Of a stretch of 64,000 bases of DNA, positions 18,064-30,795 are shown one piece after another. A program made the translations under genes and the position numbers. Below the pieces are notes generated by a model, which saw nothing but the letters and a program-made list of their open reading frames with translations, was not told the DNA's origin and made no database searches. Source of the stretch: JAHEFT01 sp963766195 (GTDB taxonomy: Bacteria; Pseudomonadota; Gammaproteobacteria; Xanthomonadales; SZUA-36). The DNA lies in the NCBI GenBank assembly GCA_963766195.1, contig CAVXYY010000008.1, forward strand, positions 124,001 through 188,000, in the 5' to 3' direction. Position 1 is the first letter of the stretch. Each line of letters starts with the position of its first letter.

Positions 18064-19902
18064 TTACAAGCCGTAAGCCCAGACCAGTACAGCGGTCAGG
18101 ATGAGCCAGAGGCCAATGGCCAGGGGCACCCCGATCCGCACGAAATCGCTGAATTTGTAGCCACCGGCGTTCATCAGCAGAATATTGGTCTGGTAAGCCA
18201 TCGGCGTGGCAAAACTCAGGTTCGCGCCAAACAGTACCGCGAGTACGAACGGCTCGAGCGGCAATCCCAGGCGTTGCGCAATTCCGATCGCAATCGGCGT
18301 ACCAATCACCGCGGCGGCGTTGTTGGATACGATGTTGGTCATGATGCCCATCATCAGCATCAGGCCGCCCAGCACCACCCATGACGGCGCGCCAAAGGTA
18401 ACATAGACAAACAGTTTTGCCAGGTAATCGGCCCCGCCGGTTTTCAACAGTGCTGCGCCCATGGCGAGTGATGAAACGATGATCAGGATGACCTGGGTGC
18501 TCAGCGCGTTCATCGCGTCTTTCCAGTTCAGACAGCGGCTGAGGATCAGTGCAGTGAAACCCAGGATGGCGCTGATTTCGATTGGCATGATGTCAAACGC
18601 CGCCAACGCCACGACCCCCGCCATGGTGGCCAGGGCGATGGGCGCTTTCTTGGTGCTGGGCAGCTGGATGGATCCGTCAAGGACCAGGAAATCAGCGGTT
18701 TCTTTTAACTCACGCAGGTTTTCCGGGGTTGACTGAACCAGCAGCACGTCACCGGAGCGTATCTGGACTTCGTCGAGACCCGGCGACTTTCTTGCCTGCG
18801 ACTCTTCGTAACGATCGAATGCCAGGAGTCTGAGCCCGTATTGTGACCTCAGCCCGGCGTTGCCGATACGCACCCCGTTTAGCCGGGACGCGGGCGTAAT
18901 GACGACTTCCGCAATTTGCTGGCCTTCGTCACTCAGCGGGTGCTGGGCATCAACGGCCTGGTCGCCTGAGAACAGGGTGCCGCCCAGCGCGCGGGAAAAC
19001 TCGCGCAAATTTTCCTGGGTGTCACTGGTCGTCAGACGATCACCCGGCTTGAGCACGACGTCGGGCAAGTGGGTTGATGAACACGCCCTTGCCCCGCTGG
19101 ATCGACTCAACCTTGAAACTATCCGCCTAAACCGCGCGGTAGCGTCGGCAAGGATCTTGCCGACCACGGCGCTGTTGCTTGTCCAGCCGGATCTGGGCGG
19201 TGTACAGCCTCGCAACCGTGCCACTCATCGGCGCCTGTCTTTCGGGAATCATCCGCGGGGCCAACAGCCACAGGTAGATGGTGGCAAAAGAGCCGGCGAT
19301 GAGTGACCGGCCCGAGGAAATCGAACATATTGAATGGGTCCATGCCCATGTCAGCCGCAACGTTGACCACCAGCAGGTTGGTCGAGGTGCCGATCGTCGT
19401 GGCCATGCCGCCCAGGATACTGGCAAAACCCATCGGATATCAGGCTGCCGGACGCCGAGCCCCCGGTGCGGATGGCAACGCCCATCAGGATGGGGAGCAT
19501 CAGCACGACGATCGGTGTGTTGTTGATAAAAGCGCTCAGCACTGCAGTGATCAGGAGTGGTGAACAGCAGCGAGATCGCCGGACCCTTGCGCCAAAGCTT
19601 GGCCAGCAATCTGCCGACCGGTTCCAGCGCGCCCGTCCGGATCAGGCCCTGCCCGACGATCATCAATGCGCAGACAGCCACCAGCGCCTTGTGACCGAAG
19701 CCCGAGAAAGAAATCACTGGCCTGCAAGAGTGTGCCGTCAGACTTCGAATGGAAACAGGGTGAAACCCACGCTGAGCGCTACCAGTACCAGCAGGCTGGT
19801 TGTTTGCAGCGGAATGCTTTCGCGGGTGAACAGGATCAGGGCCGCGAGGATGAGTATCATCACGGCCAGTGCGTGCGAATTGGGGAGCGCAAGTTCCAGC
19901 AT
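18064..19902 (-). pseudogene. SLC13/DASS permease with TrkA_C domains, many frameshifts
   Basis: The start is ATG at 19902 (MLELALPNSHALAV). The gene encodes an ArsB/NhaD-SLC13 type permease: N-terminal helices, a DASS loop with TNLLVV, two TrkA_C regulatory domains (coded at about 18700-19050) and C-terminal helices ending AVLVWAYGL. The path needs frame changes near 19738, 19714, 19562, 19435, 19310, 19185, 19130 and 19068. Most are repaired by removing one base; for example, TCCGATGGG restores SLISMGFASILGG. A transporter of anions such as sulfate or dicarboxylate is likely. The clustered one-base insertions look like sequence errors, so the gene may be intact in the cell. Confidence 0.75.
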
Positions 19903-20113
19903 AGTGAATATTCCGGGTAAAGAGTCATCTGTGTCCAGCCAGGTAGCAGTCTACCTGATCATCGCCATTAACCGGGCGGATTAGTTCATTGGTCGGCACC
20001 CGGTGATCCATTCGTGATCTTCCTGACTTGCGGAGCAGGGGTGGCTGACATATGCTGCCACAGCCAGTTCGGAAAAATGGAATTTTCACCTCAGAGATCC
20101 AGCACAGCACGTT

Positions 20114-21010
20114 GTGAGCAGTTCCAGTTATCCTTTCATCGCATTCGACCCCGTGGCCTTTTCCCTGGGGCCATTGGATGTGCATTGGTACGGAATCATG
20201 TACCTGCTGGCGTTCCTCTTTTTCTGGGCTTATGGCAGCTGGCTGGCAAGAAACCGCAGCTGGTGGGGCTGGAGCGGCCAGGATGTCGGCGATTTCCTCT
20301 TTTACGCGATGTTGGGTGTGGTGCTTGGCGGCCGGCTGGGTTATGTTTTTTTCTACGGCTTTCAGAACCTGCTGGAAGACCCGATGTTCCTGTTTCGAAT
20401 CACCCAGGGGGGCATGTCTTTTCACGGCGGGCTGATCGGTTCGTTAGTCGCCATCTGGTGGTTTGGCCGGCGAACAGGGCGCACGTTCTGGCAGGTTTCG
20501 GATTTTGTGGCGCCGCTGGTTCCGGTAGGGCTCGGCCTGGGCAGGGTCGGTAATTTTATCGGTGGTGAGTTATGGGGCCGCTTCAGCGACGCGCCCTGGG
20601 CAATGATTTTTCCCAATTCGATACAACCCGGCGGATGGCAGTCTGCGGAACTGGAGGCTGCCTGGAGAACCGGTGCGCTGGATCACCTGGCAAGGCACCC
20701 GAGCCAGACTCTACCAGGCGCTTGGAGAAGGGCTTGTGCCTGTTTGTGCTGTTGGCCGTTTTTTCCCGGAAACCCCGACCGGCGGCAGCGGTGTCAGGAC
20801 TTTTCCTGTTCGGTTACGGCTGTTTCCGGTTCATGGCGGAATTCTTCCGGGAACCCGACGGGCAGATTGGGTTTATCGCCGGCAATGGCTGACCATGGGC
20901 ATGTTGCTGTCGCTGCCGATGGTCTCTGGCTGGACTCATCATCATGGCTTTCGCTTACCGGGGCCGGGGAACTCCGGCAGCGACGATTCAAATATTGGAG
21001 AAAGCCCTAA
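20114..21010 (+). CDS. lgt: Prolipoprotein diacylglyceryl transferase, frameshifted
   Basis: Lgt transfers diacylglycerol to the lipobox cysteine of prolipoproteins in the inner membrane and is essential in most gammaproteobacteria. The first 195 residues are in one frame: MYLLAFLFFWAYGSWLARNR, MSFHGGLIGS (conserved HGG), and the Lgt signature GLGRVGNFIGGELWGR. After that the frame shifts near 20708, 20743, 20888, 20924 and once more before 21005. The shifts restore ALGEGLVLFVLLAVFSRK and FMAEFFREPD. The TAA at 21008-21010 overlaps the thyA ATG, as expected for an lgt-thyA operon. Confidence 0.87.
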   Translation: MSSSSYPFIAFDPVAFSLGPLDVHWYGIMYLLAFLFFWAYGSWLARNRSWWGWSGQDVGDFLFYAMLGVVLGGRLGYVFFYGFQNLLEDPMFLFRITQGGMSFHGGLIGSLVAIWWFGRRTGRTFWQVSDFVAPLVPVGLGLGRVGNFIGGELWGRFSDAPWAMIFPNSIQPGGWQSAELEAAWRTGALDHLARHPSQTLPGAWRRACACLCCWPFFPGNPDRRQRCQDFSCSVTAVSGSWRNSSGNPTGRLGLSPAMADHGHVAVAADGLWLDSSSWLSLTGAGELRQRRFKYWRKP

Positions 21011-21844
21011 TGCAAACCTACCTGGATCTGTTGCAGCACATACTGGACCACGGAACGTCCAAATCCGATCGTACCGGCACCGGCACCATCAGTCATTTCG
21101 GCTACCAGATGCGTTTTAACCTGGCGGACGGATTTCCCGCGGTCACCACCAAGAAACTGCATTTCAAATCGATCATTCACGAGTTGCTCTGGTTCCTGGC
21201 TGGCGACACCAATATCCGTTACCTGAATGAAAACGGCGTTCGCATCTGGGACCAGTGGGCTACTGAGGAAGGTGACTTGGGACCTGTCTACGGCGCGCAG
21301 TGGCGCAACTGGATCGCTCCGGATGGCCGCCGGATCGACCAGGTGGCGCAACTGCTCAGGGATCTGAAAAGCAAGCCTGATTCACGGCGTCACATCATTT
21401 CCGCCTGGAACCCGGCCCTGCTGCCGGATGAGTCGCGCAGCCCGAGGGACAATGCGGCGATGGGCCTGCAGGCCTTACCGCCCTGCCATACGATGTTCCA
21501 GTTTCACGTCGCGGACGGCAGGCTCAGCTGCCAGTTGTACCAGCGCAGCGCGGATGTTTTCCTCGGCGTGCCCTTCAATATCGCCTCGTATTCATTGCTG
21601 ACCATGATGATTGCCCAGGTCAGTCGGCCTGGAACCCGGGGATTTCGTCCACACATTCGGTGATGTGCATATCTACCTGAACCACATGGACCAGGTAAAG
21701 ACCCAGTTGAGCCGTAAACCGTTTCCGCTGCCGGTCATGAAAATCAATCCGGACCGGCATGATCTGTTCGGCTTTCGGTACGATGACTTCGAATTGCAGG
21801 GGTACCAGTGCCATCCTGCGATCAGCGCCCCGATCGCGGTGTAA
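21010..21844 (+). CDS. thyA: Thymidylate synthase, one frameshift
   Basis: ThyA methylates dUMP to dTMP using methylenetetrahydrofolate. The catalytic cysteine lies in ALPPCHTMFQFHV and the dUMP-binding arginines in DSRRHI and QLYQRSADVFLG. The frame changes near 21622, where one extra base separates MMIAQV from GLEPGDFVHTFGD. The C-terminus ends SAPIAV, as in known enzymes. The rebuilt length is about 277 residues. It is coupled to lgt by TAATG. Confidence 0.93.
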
Positions 21845-21849
21845 TCCCG

Positions 21850-23987
<2,138 letters not shown>

Positions 23988-23996
23988 TTCCACCTG

Positions 23997-24547
23997 ATGC
24001 GTCTGGGTAAGAAAATCACGATTATCGCTGCCATGGCCCGAAACCGCGCCATCGGCCTGGACGGAAAGATGCCCTGGCACTTGCCCGGCGGAACTCAGGC
24101 ACTTCAAAGAGACGACCATGGGCAAGCCGATCGTGATGGGCCGGAAAACCTGGGAGTCCATTGGTCGCGCGCTTGCCCGGACGGCAGAATATCGTGGTCA
24201 CCGGGAACGGTTCACTGCAGGCGCCGGGTTGTGACCTTGCCGGCTCCCTGGACCAGGCATTGGAGTTGGCCGAAGGTGATGAAGTCATGATCATCGGAGG
24301 CGGGCAATTGTACCAACAGTCCCTGGCGTTTTCCGACCGCATGATTTTGACCGTGGTGGATTGTGAGCCTGAAGCGGACACCTGGTTTCCGGCCTGGCGG
24401 ACCGACGAGTGGCAGCAGACCGGTATGCGTTCGGAAATCGCGGATGACCGGAATCCATACGCTTACCAGGTGTTCGAATGGGTCAGAAAAACGGGTGTTT
24501 GTGGTACTTCCCGGGAACCTGGAACACCTGCCGGTCCTCCAGCCTGA
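23997..24547 (+). CDS. folA: Dihydrofolate reductase, frameshifted
   Basis: FolA reduces dihydrofolate, which thyA produces. The start is ATG at 23997 (ITIIAAMARNRAIG, then MPWHLP). Removing one G near 24090 gives PAELRHFKETTMGKPIVMGRKTWESIG, and removing one T near 24172 gives ALPGRQNIVVT. The rest, with DEVMIIGGGQLYQQ, is in frame. The family normally ends soon after FEWVRK; here the frame runs on to 24547, overlapping apaH on the other strand. The true stop may be hidden by another indel near 24490. Confidence 0.9.
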
Positions 24548-25322
24548 GGGCGCTCAGTCTTCCGCCCCAAACGCAGCCGGAATCCAGGCAGAACAGGCGG
24601 TTTTCTCACCCGCAGTCCCAGCGCCGCCCAGTGTCCGAAAGACGATGGTGACATCGCGCGTCTGCCGCGCGGGATGCTCAAACCAGGGCTTGTAAGGAGC
24701 GGGTTGGGAGCCCGGGGGGCCACTGGCGCTGTGCGAGAATTTTTCCATTGATGTCGCAAAAACGCAGCCGGGTCAGGATGTTGCTGATCAACAGTCTCCG
24801 TTTCCAGCCGGTTCTGTCGTCACGCCAGCGCCGGATCGGCGTTCTTGTTCATTTTTGAAAAAAACTTGCCGGATTTTTCCGATCTCAAGCACCCGTTCGA
24901 CTTCAGCCGCGCAGGCCAGGGTCTGTTCGAGCGTCCACTGGGGAATGACACCCGCGTGAACCATCAGGACCTTGTGCTGTTCGTGACCAGTGAGCCAGCG
25001 GCTGAATGCCGGAGCCAGTCCATCAGCTCGACTGCCGGTCGTGCGCCTGCAGAATGGTGTCCATTTCATGGTTTGGCGAACCGCCGCCGGGGAATTTCCA
25101 GTTTTCCCTGAGCAGGTACATGTCGTGGTTGCCCAGGGTCATCGTGAAGCGATCACCCAGGCTTTTCAGCAGGCGCAGCGTTTCCAGTGACTTTCTTCCA
25201 CGGTTGACCAGGTCCCCCGGGCACCAGAGGTGGTCTTCGGCCGGATCGAAGCGGATTTTTTCCAGCAGGCGTTGCAATGAGTCGTAGCAGCCCTGGATGT
25301 CACCAACAATATAAGTAGCCAT
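24483..25322 (-). CDS. apaH: Diadenosine tetraphosphatase, frameshifted
   Basis: ApaH cleaves Ap4A symmetrically to ADP. The metallophosphatase motifs GDIQGCY, GDLVNRG and TLGNHD are intact in the first 90 residues. The second half needs several frame changes between about 25040 and 24600, giving in turn VLMVHAGVIPQW, WRDDRTGW, SNILTRLRFCD, IVFGHWAALGL and LDSGCVWGG. The span equals 280 codons, the E. coli length. The ATG at 25322 directly follows the ksgA stop. apaG, usual between ksgA and apaH, is missing. Confidence 0.88.
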
Positions 25323-26105
25323 TCAGCGATCGGTCTCCAGGAGGTTTGTCAGGGCGGCAAATTGCTCGACCCCCAGGGTTTCCGGCCGCAAGCCGGGGTC
25401 GATCCCGGCAGCTTCGATCTGAGGTGCATCCAGTAAGCCTTTCAGGCAGTTCCGCAGGGTTTTCCTTCTCATTGAAAAAGCCTGGCTGACCAGCCGTTCG
25501 AAAGCCGGCATGTCCCGTATCACGACGGGCGGCACGTCATGGGGAACCAGCCTGACAAAACCGGACTGAACTTTGGGCGCCGGGGTAAACGCTTCCGGTG
25601 GCACATTGAACAGCTGCGTGACCTCGCAGTACACCTGGCACATGACGGACAGTCTTCCCCAGGCTTTTCCGCCCGGACTGGCCGCCATCCGTTTCACAAC
25701 TTCCTGTTGCAGCATGAAATGCATGTCGATCACCAGGTTCCTCCACTTCAGGACGTGGAACAGCAAAGGCGTGGAAATATTGTAGGGAAGGTTGCCCACC
25801 AGCCTGAACGGACGGCCACCGACGATTTTGGAAAAATCCGTATTCAGGGCGTCCCCGCTATGAACCACGACGTTGCTGGCCGGAGCAAACCGGGTCTCCA
25901 GCCGCGCGGCGAGATCGCGGTCAATCTCGAGCAGGTGAAGTTCCGCACCTGACTCGGCCAGCGGGCTGCTGATCGCGGCCTGGCCCGGTCCGATTTCGAG
26001 GATGAGTTGCCCGGGAGCCGGGTTGATGGTGTCGATAATCCGTTGGATCACCTGCGGGTCAGCCAGGAAATTCTGCCCGAATCGTTTTCGTGCCCGATGA
26101 CCCAT
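25323..26105 (-). CDS. ksgA: 16S rRNA dimethyladenosine transferase
   Basis: KsgA (RsmA) dimethylates two adjacent adenines near the 3' end of 16S rRNA. The start at 26105 gives the usual MGHRARKRFGQNFL. The SAM-binding motif EIGPGQAAIS lies near 38 and the catalytic NLPYNIST near 108; FSMRRKTLRNCLKG lies in the C-terminal domain. The product is about 260 residues, unbroken, between pdxA and apaH as in E. coli. Confidence 0.95.
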   Translation of the reverse strand: MGHRARKRFGQNFLADPQVIQRIIDTINPAPGQLILEIGPGQAAISSPLAESGAELHLLEIDRDLAARLETRFAPASNVVVHSGDALNTDFSKIVGGRPFRLVGNLPYNISTPLLFHVLKWRNLVIDMHFMLQQEVVKRMAASPGGKAWGRLSVMCQVYCEVTQLFNVPPEAFTPAPKVQSGFVRLVPHDVPPVVIRDMPAFERLVSQAFSMRRKTLRNCLKGLLDAPQIEAAGIDPGLRPETLGVEQFAALTNLLETDR

Positions 26106-26118
26106 GCCGGCCCCTGTT

Positions 26119-27115
26119 CTACTTGTTGCCGGAAGATTCTTGCATGACCATGCCGGTAGCGGCAAGAACAGCCTCGTTCAGACTGCCCGTATCGGCCACA
26201 CCGCTGCCCGCCAGGTCCAGGGCCGTACCGTGATCCACTGATGTCCGGATGAAAGGCAATCCCAGCGTGATGTTGACGGCCTTGCCAAACCCCATATGCT
26301 TGAGTACCGGCAATCCCTGGTCGTGGTACATCGCGACCACCGCATCACACTGTGCGATCCTGCCGGGGGTAAATGCGGTGTCGGCCGGTACCGGGCCTTC
26401 CAGCAACATGCCCTCGGCTCGCAGGCGGTCGATCACCGGAACGATGATTTCGCCTTCCTCGCTGCCAAGATGCCCGCCTTCACCGGCGTGAGGGTTCAGT
26501 CCGAGGATCTGCAGGCGCGGTTGCGCGGATGCCAAACCACTTGCGCAGGGACTGATCGGTGATGCGGATGACGGCTTCCAGCTTTTGACGGCTGATGGCA
26601 TCCGCAACCTTGCGCAGAGGCAGATGGGTGGTGACCAGGGTGACGCGGAGTCCCGCGGTCGCCAGCATCATCACCACCTGTGGCACGCCCGCCAATTCAG
26701 CCAGAAATTCAGTATGTCCGCTGAACGGGAAACCCGACTCGTTGATCACACCTTTGTGCACGGGGCCGGTGACCAATGCAGAGGCCTGTCCGTCCTGCAC
26801 CAGCGCAACCGCCTGGCGCAGCGTATCCAGAACATAGGGTGCGTTCAAAGGGTCCAGGCGGCCGGGTTCGGCAGGAGTTGCCAATCGGACCGGCAAACAG
26901 GCCATTTCACCGGGTTTCGCTTCCATGCCGGGCTGCCAATCCCGGATTTCCAGGTTCAGCGCGAGGTTTTTTGCCGTCTGCCTGAGCAGGCCGGGATCAG
27001 CCACTGCGAGCAGCGGAATTTCGGGGTGTTCGACACGGTACTTGAGCACGATCTCCGGTCCGATGCCGGCGGGTTCGCCGGGTGTAACGGCCAGGATCGG
27101 TTGATGAGATGTCAT
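26119..27115 (-). CDS. pdxA: 4-hydroxythreonine-4-phosphate dehydrogenase, one frameshift
   Basis: PdxA acts in pyridoxal phosphate synthesis. Residues 1-205 include TPGEPAGIGPEI, SGHTEFLAELAG and the metal ligand in TTHLPLRKV. One extra C near 26532 shifts the frame; removing it turns FGIRATAP into FGIAQPRLQILGLNPHAGE. The rest carries the metal ligand in MYHDQGLPVLK and SVDHGTALDLAG. The rebuilt length of about 331 residues matches the family. It lies between surA and ksgA in the standard order. Confidence 0.92.
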
Positions 27116-27160
27116 CGAAAATCGACTTGAACAGGGCCAGGCTGGAGCGAAAAGGCCCGG

Positions 27161-28477
27161 CTAGCTGGGCAGCCGGATTTCAACAAACGCCTCGTCCCGG
27201 AATTGCCTCAGCACTTTTTCGATTTCCTGGTCGGCCTTGCTGCGCATGATCTGCTCCCGGGCCTCGGCGCGGATTGCTTCCTCCGTGCGGTCCATTTCCC
27301 GGGTCTCCAGCAACTCCATGATGTGCCATCCACTCTGGGTCTGAAAGGGTTCACTGATCTCGCCGGTCTTCATTGCGATGAGTGTCTGGTAAACCCGGTC
27401 ACCATATGCTTCAGGCGGAAACCAGCCCATGTCTCCGCCCAGGTTGGCGCTGGTCGGGTCATCGGAATATTCTTTGGCCAGGAGTTCAAAATCCTCACCC
27501 TCAGCGAGTTTCTTCTTGATTTCGAGGATCGTGTCCATGGCCAGGCGTGGCGTCATCATTTCGTCGATTTCCACCATGATGTGCCGGGCATGGTATTCCT
27601 TGACCACGACCTGCCGCTCTTCACGGAAGTCGTTTACCTTGATGATATGGAATCCGGCGGGACTGCGGATCGGCTTGGTAATCTCTCCGGGTTGCAAACC
27701 CCTGATGGCATCGGCGAAAAACGCCGGTACGCTGTTCAGGTCACGCCAGCCGACCAGGCCGCCCTCCAGCGCTTCCTGGCCATCCGAGTAACTGATTGCA
27801 GCGGAAGCAAAATCCAGGCCGTTGACCAGCCGTTCGTAAATATCGTTGGCTTTCAGTTCGGCTGCCTGTATCTGCGCGGGCGTTGGCCCATCCGGCAGTC
27901 CGACCATGATGTGAGAGACATTGTATTCGCCGCCCGCCTGGTCTTCGGAGGCAAGCAGGATATCCACCTCGGATTCGGTGATCGGATCCATTGAAGCCAC
28001 GATGCGCTGCCGCAGCCGTTCTGTCATCAGTTCCTCGCCAATGTTGCGGCGGAATTCTGCAAAGTCCTCGCCATCACCCTCGATGACCTGGCGCAATTGC
28101 TGCAAAGTCATATTGTTTTGCTGGGACAGGGTTACCAGGGCCTGGTCAATGTCGGCGTCACTGATCCTGATACCGGTTTGCAGCGCCCGCTGAATCTGTA
28201 TCTCGCGGAGGATCAACCGTTCGAGCACCTGGCTTTCCAGCAGGTGTTGCGGAGGCATGGCCTCGCCGCTCGCCTTGATCCGGTCTACGATTCCTGCTAC
28301 CGCAAGATCCAGTTCGCTGCGCAGAATGACGTCCTCGTCAACCAGCGCGACGATGGAGTCAATCGGCGTAGTGACGGCGGTGGCCTGGGCAGAGGCGGCA
28401 CCGGGGATCAGCAGGCTTGCCGTTACGATTAAAAACAATACGGCCCGCGCTGACCAAATAGGATAACGACGAAACAT
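27161..28477 (-). CDS. surA: Periplasmic chaperone and peptidyl-prolyl isomerase SurA
   Basis: SurA escorts outer-membrane proteins, including LptD, to the BAM complex. The start at 28477 (MFRRYPIWSARAVLFLIV) gives a signal peptide cleaved near ASAQA. The N-terminal chaperone domain (about 35-170) is followed by two parvulin domains beginning EYNVSHIMV and EYHARHIMVEID, then a C-terminal helix. The second domain, with GDMGWFPPEAYGD, looks like the active isomerase. An ATG at 28504 is also possible. It follows lptD by about 40 bases. Confidence 0.95.
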   Translation of the reverse strand: MFRRYPIWSARAVLFLIVTASLLIPGAASAQATAVTTPIDSIVALVDEDVILRSELDLAVAGIVDRIKASGEAMPPQHLLESQVLERLILREIQIQRALQTGIRISDADIDQALVTLSQQNNMTLQQLRQVIEGDGEDFAEFRRNIGEELMTERLRQRIVASMDPITESEVDILLASEDQAGGEYNVSHIMVGLPDGPTPAQIQAAELKANDIYERLVNGLDFASAAISYSDGQEALEGGLVGWRDLNSVPAFFADAIRGLQPGEITKPIRSPAGFHIIKVNDFREERQVVVKEYHARHIMVEIDEMMTPRLAMDTILEIKKKLAEGEDFELLAKEYSDDPTSANLGGDMGWFPPEAYGDRVYQTLIAMKTGEISEPFQTQSGWHIMELLETREMDRTEEAIRAEAREQIMRSKADQEIEKVLRQFRDEAFVEIRLPS

Positions 28478-28518
28478 TAAACGGTATCTCCGAAAAGGGT
28501 TCATTCTACTCTATACCG

Positions 28519-30747
28519 TCAGTCGCCGAACAGTTGCTGATTATCGCTTCCCACGCTGGCCAGCCCTTTCAGGTTAAGTTCGAAATAGATGCCATCGCGG
28601 TAGTCTCCGTCCCGGTCCTTGAGATAACGCCGGAAAACCGTTCTGAGCGCCCAGCAGCAGCTCTCGTATTCCAGACCGCCCTGGATTTCCAGCATGTCGT
28701 TGTCGGCAAACGAATAGTTCACACGGGACAAAATTCGCCAGCTTTCGTTGATCGGCCAGAAAACGCGGAAATCGACCTGGTCTACGCGGTCACGGCGATA
28801 GCGGTAATCGACGCGCATGCGTTCACCGCTTTTGCCCCGGTAACTGAACCCGATCGTGCCAACGTCGATTTCGTTGCGCTGCCAATTCCACTGCACTCCG
28901 GTCACGGCGCTGAAGCGGGATGAGAAATACCAGGCAAATTCGCCGAGAAAGGGTGACGAATCCGGATTCTGCGGCGGGACATCTCCAAACTGGACCTGTT
29001 GTTCCTCGAAATAGAAAATCTGGCCGAGGCTCAGGCTCCAGAGGGATCGCCCGGTCAAGCCGTCATACTTGTTGGTAGTAACTGCAACCGAAAGCTGGTT
29101 CGCATCACCCTGACGGTCGCTTCCCGCGAAGCGGTTGGTGTTGAACAGCTGGCTGTAACCGAAAGTAAACTCCGCCGTATCAAAGTTGGGCAGATCGTCC
29201 TGGTTTTTGTAAGGCACGTAAAGGTAAAACAGCCGGGGCTCGAGGGTTTGCAAATCGCCCTTCGCAGTGGTGCGGTCGAATACCAGCCCGGCGTCCAGGC
29301 TGGCAATCGGGGTGCTCCGGTCCGGGGATTCATCTCCCGGCGCGCCATGATAATCCAGGTCGTATTTGGTATAACGTAATCCGACGCCGGGCTTGATAAA
29401 GCCCCAACTGGAATAGCGGCTCCAGTAGATATTGGGGTAAAGGTCGAGCCGGGTCCCTGTTACCCCCAAATTCCGGTCGAAATAAACCAGCTCGGAATTT
29501 AACCCCGCGAACAGGCCACTATGCCCCAGCGGGTGGTCCAGCCAGTATGAAAGGCGGGGCAGGCGCCGGTATGGCTGGTTTTCAGGGGTGATGGTATCGT
29601 CGATCACCTGGAAGTCATCAGCCATCAATTCAAAATCCCAATAGCGTCCTGTACCGGACAGCGTGCCACTGCTCCTGAGGAACTGGATGGATGTTTCGGC
29701 CAGGTTTGTCCCGAAATCCTGAAAGTAGCGGTCGTCACTGACCCGGTCGAGAATGATCTGGGAATTCCACCGGCGTTTGGGGTAGGCATTGTGCTCCAGA
29801 AAGTAATGGTAGCGGTCTTCATTCCGGAAGCGGTCATGCGGCATGTAGTCAAAATTGAGCTTCGCATTGGTGCGTTGGGTCAATAAACGGTACTGCCCGG
29901 TCAACATGAAACCGCGCTTGGTGAAGTAGCGTGGCTCCAGGGTGGCATCCTGGTTTGGCGCTATGTTCCAGTACCAGGGCACGGAAAATTCCAGGCCGCT
30001 GTCATTGGTCTGGCTGAGACCGGGAAAGAGGAATCCGCTTTTGCGGCGGTCGTCGATCGGAAACGTAAAATAAGGCGCGTAAACGACCGGGATGCCTTTG
30101 AATAACAGCTTTGCACCTCGCGCCACACCCCAGCCTTCTTCATGTTTGAGTTCAAGCTCCCTGGCCTGCAACTGCCAGTCAGGGTGGTCGCCCGGGCAGG
30201 ACGTATAGTTGAGCTTGTGGAGCTGCGTGGTGTTTCCGCCGGTCAACTGGATGTACTCGGCACTGCCGTTGGCGCTGGTGCCTGTCAGTCCGTAATTGAT
30301 CATTGAGAAGTGCCCGGATTCATCAGTAAAGCTGTAATACCCTTCCTGGCCGGTGACCCATACCTGCTGGTCTTCGTAGTCAACCCTGCCCGGCAGGGTA
30401 ACGACCTCCTTGACCGGGTCGTACAGCACCTGTTCCGTGGCCATATGCTGGTCGAGTCTGAACAGCTCGACATTTCCGCTGGCCTGTCCTTCCTCGGTTT
30501 TACTGGCGTCCATTGCCCGGGCGTAAATGATGATGGGTGCGCGGCTGCGGTCCGGAGCAGGCGGGACGGCGGGTCCGAGTTTGGAATCGGGGCACGAGAA
30601 TACCCGGTGATCAGTGTGTGATTGCGGCGGGTCTTGCTGGCCGAACAGTTCCGGGGCGCACGACAACAGAAACGCGCATATCGCTAATGCAGCCGGTAAC
30701 CTGCTATTGAACAGGGATTCCCTAGTTGAAAGCTGAAATAAAGGCAA
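28519..30747 (-). CDS. lptD: LPS-assembly outer-membrane protein LptD
   Basis: The 742-residue protein inserts lipopolysaccharide into the outer leaflet with LptE. The signal peptide ends near FGQQ. The N-terminal OstA/LptA-like domain (about 55-190) is followed by a barrel (about 210-742) rich in alternating aromatic strands. Cysteines sit where the family's disulfides form: one near the mature N-terminus (SCPDSK), one in TSCPGDH, and the adjacent pair in YESCCWALRTVF. The gene is unbroken. It heads the lptD-surA-pdxA-ksgA-apaH run. Confidence 0.96.
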   Translation of the reverse strand: MPLFQLSTRESLFNSRLPAALAICAFLLSCAPELFGQQDPPQSHTDHRVFSCPDSKLGPAVPPAPDRSRAPIIIYARAMDASKTEEGQASGNVELFRLDQHMATEQVLYDPVKEVVTLPGRVDYEDQQVWVTGQEGYYSFTDESGHFSMINYGLTGTSANGSAEYIQLTGGNTTQLHKLNYTSCPGDHPDWQLQARELELKHEEGWGVARGAKLLFKGIPVVYAPYFTFPIDDRRKSGFLFPGLSQTNDSGLEFSVPWYWNIAPNQDATLEPRYFTKRGFMLTGQYRLLTQRTNAKLNFDYMPHDRFRNEDRYHYFLEHNAYPKRRWNSQIILDRVSDDRYFQDFGTNLAETSIQFLRSSGTLSGTGRYWDFELMADDFQVIDDTITPENQPYRRLPRLSYWLDHPLGHSGLFAGLNSELVYFDRNLGVTGTRLDLYPNIYWSRYSSWGFIKPGVGLRYTKYDLDYHGAPGDESPDRSTPIASLDAGLVFDRTTAKGDLQTLEPRLFYLYVPYKNQDDLPNFDTAEFTFGYSQLFNTNRFAGSDRQGDANQLSVAVTTNKYDGLTGRSLWSLSLGQIFYFEEQQVQFGDVPPQNPDSSPFLGEFAWYFSSRFSAVTGVQWNWQRNEIDVGTIGFSYRGKSGERMRVDYRYRRDRVDQVDFRVFWPINESWRILSRVNYSFADNDMLEIQGGLEYESCCWALRTVFRRYLKDRDGDYRDGIYFELNLKGLASVGSDNQQLFGD

Positions 30748-30795
30748 AGGTTTTAGCGCTGTTGGTCTTGAGCCATGCTGGTTCGGAGTAAGTTG

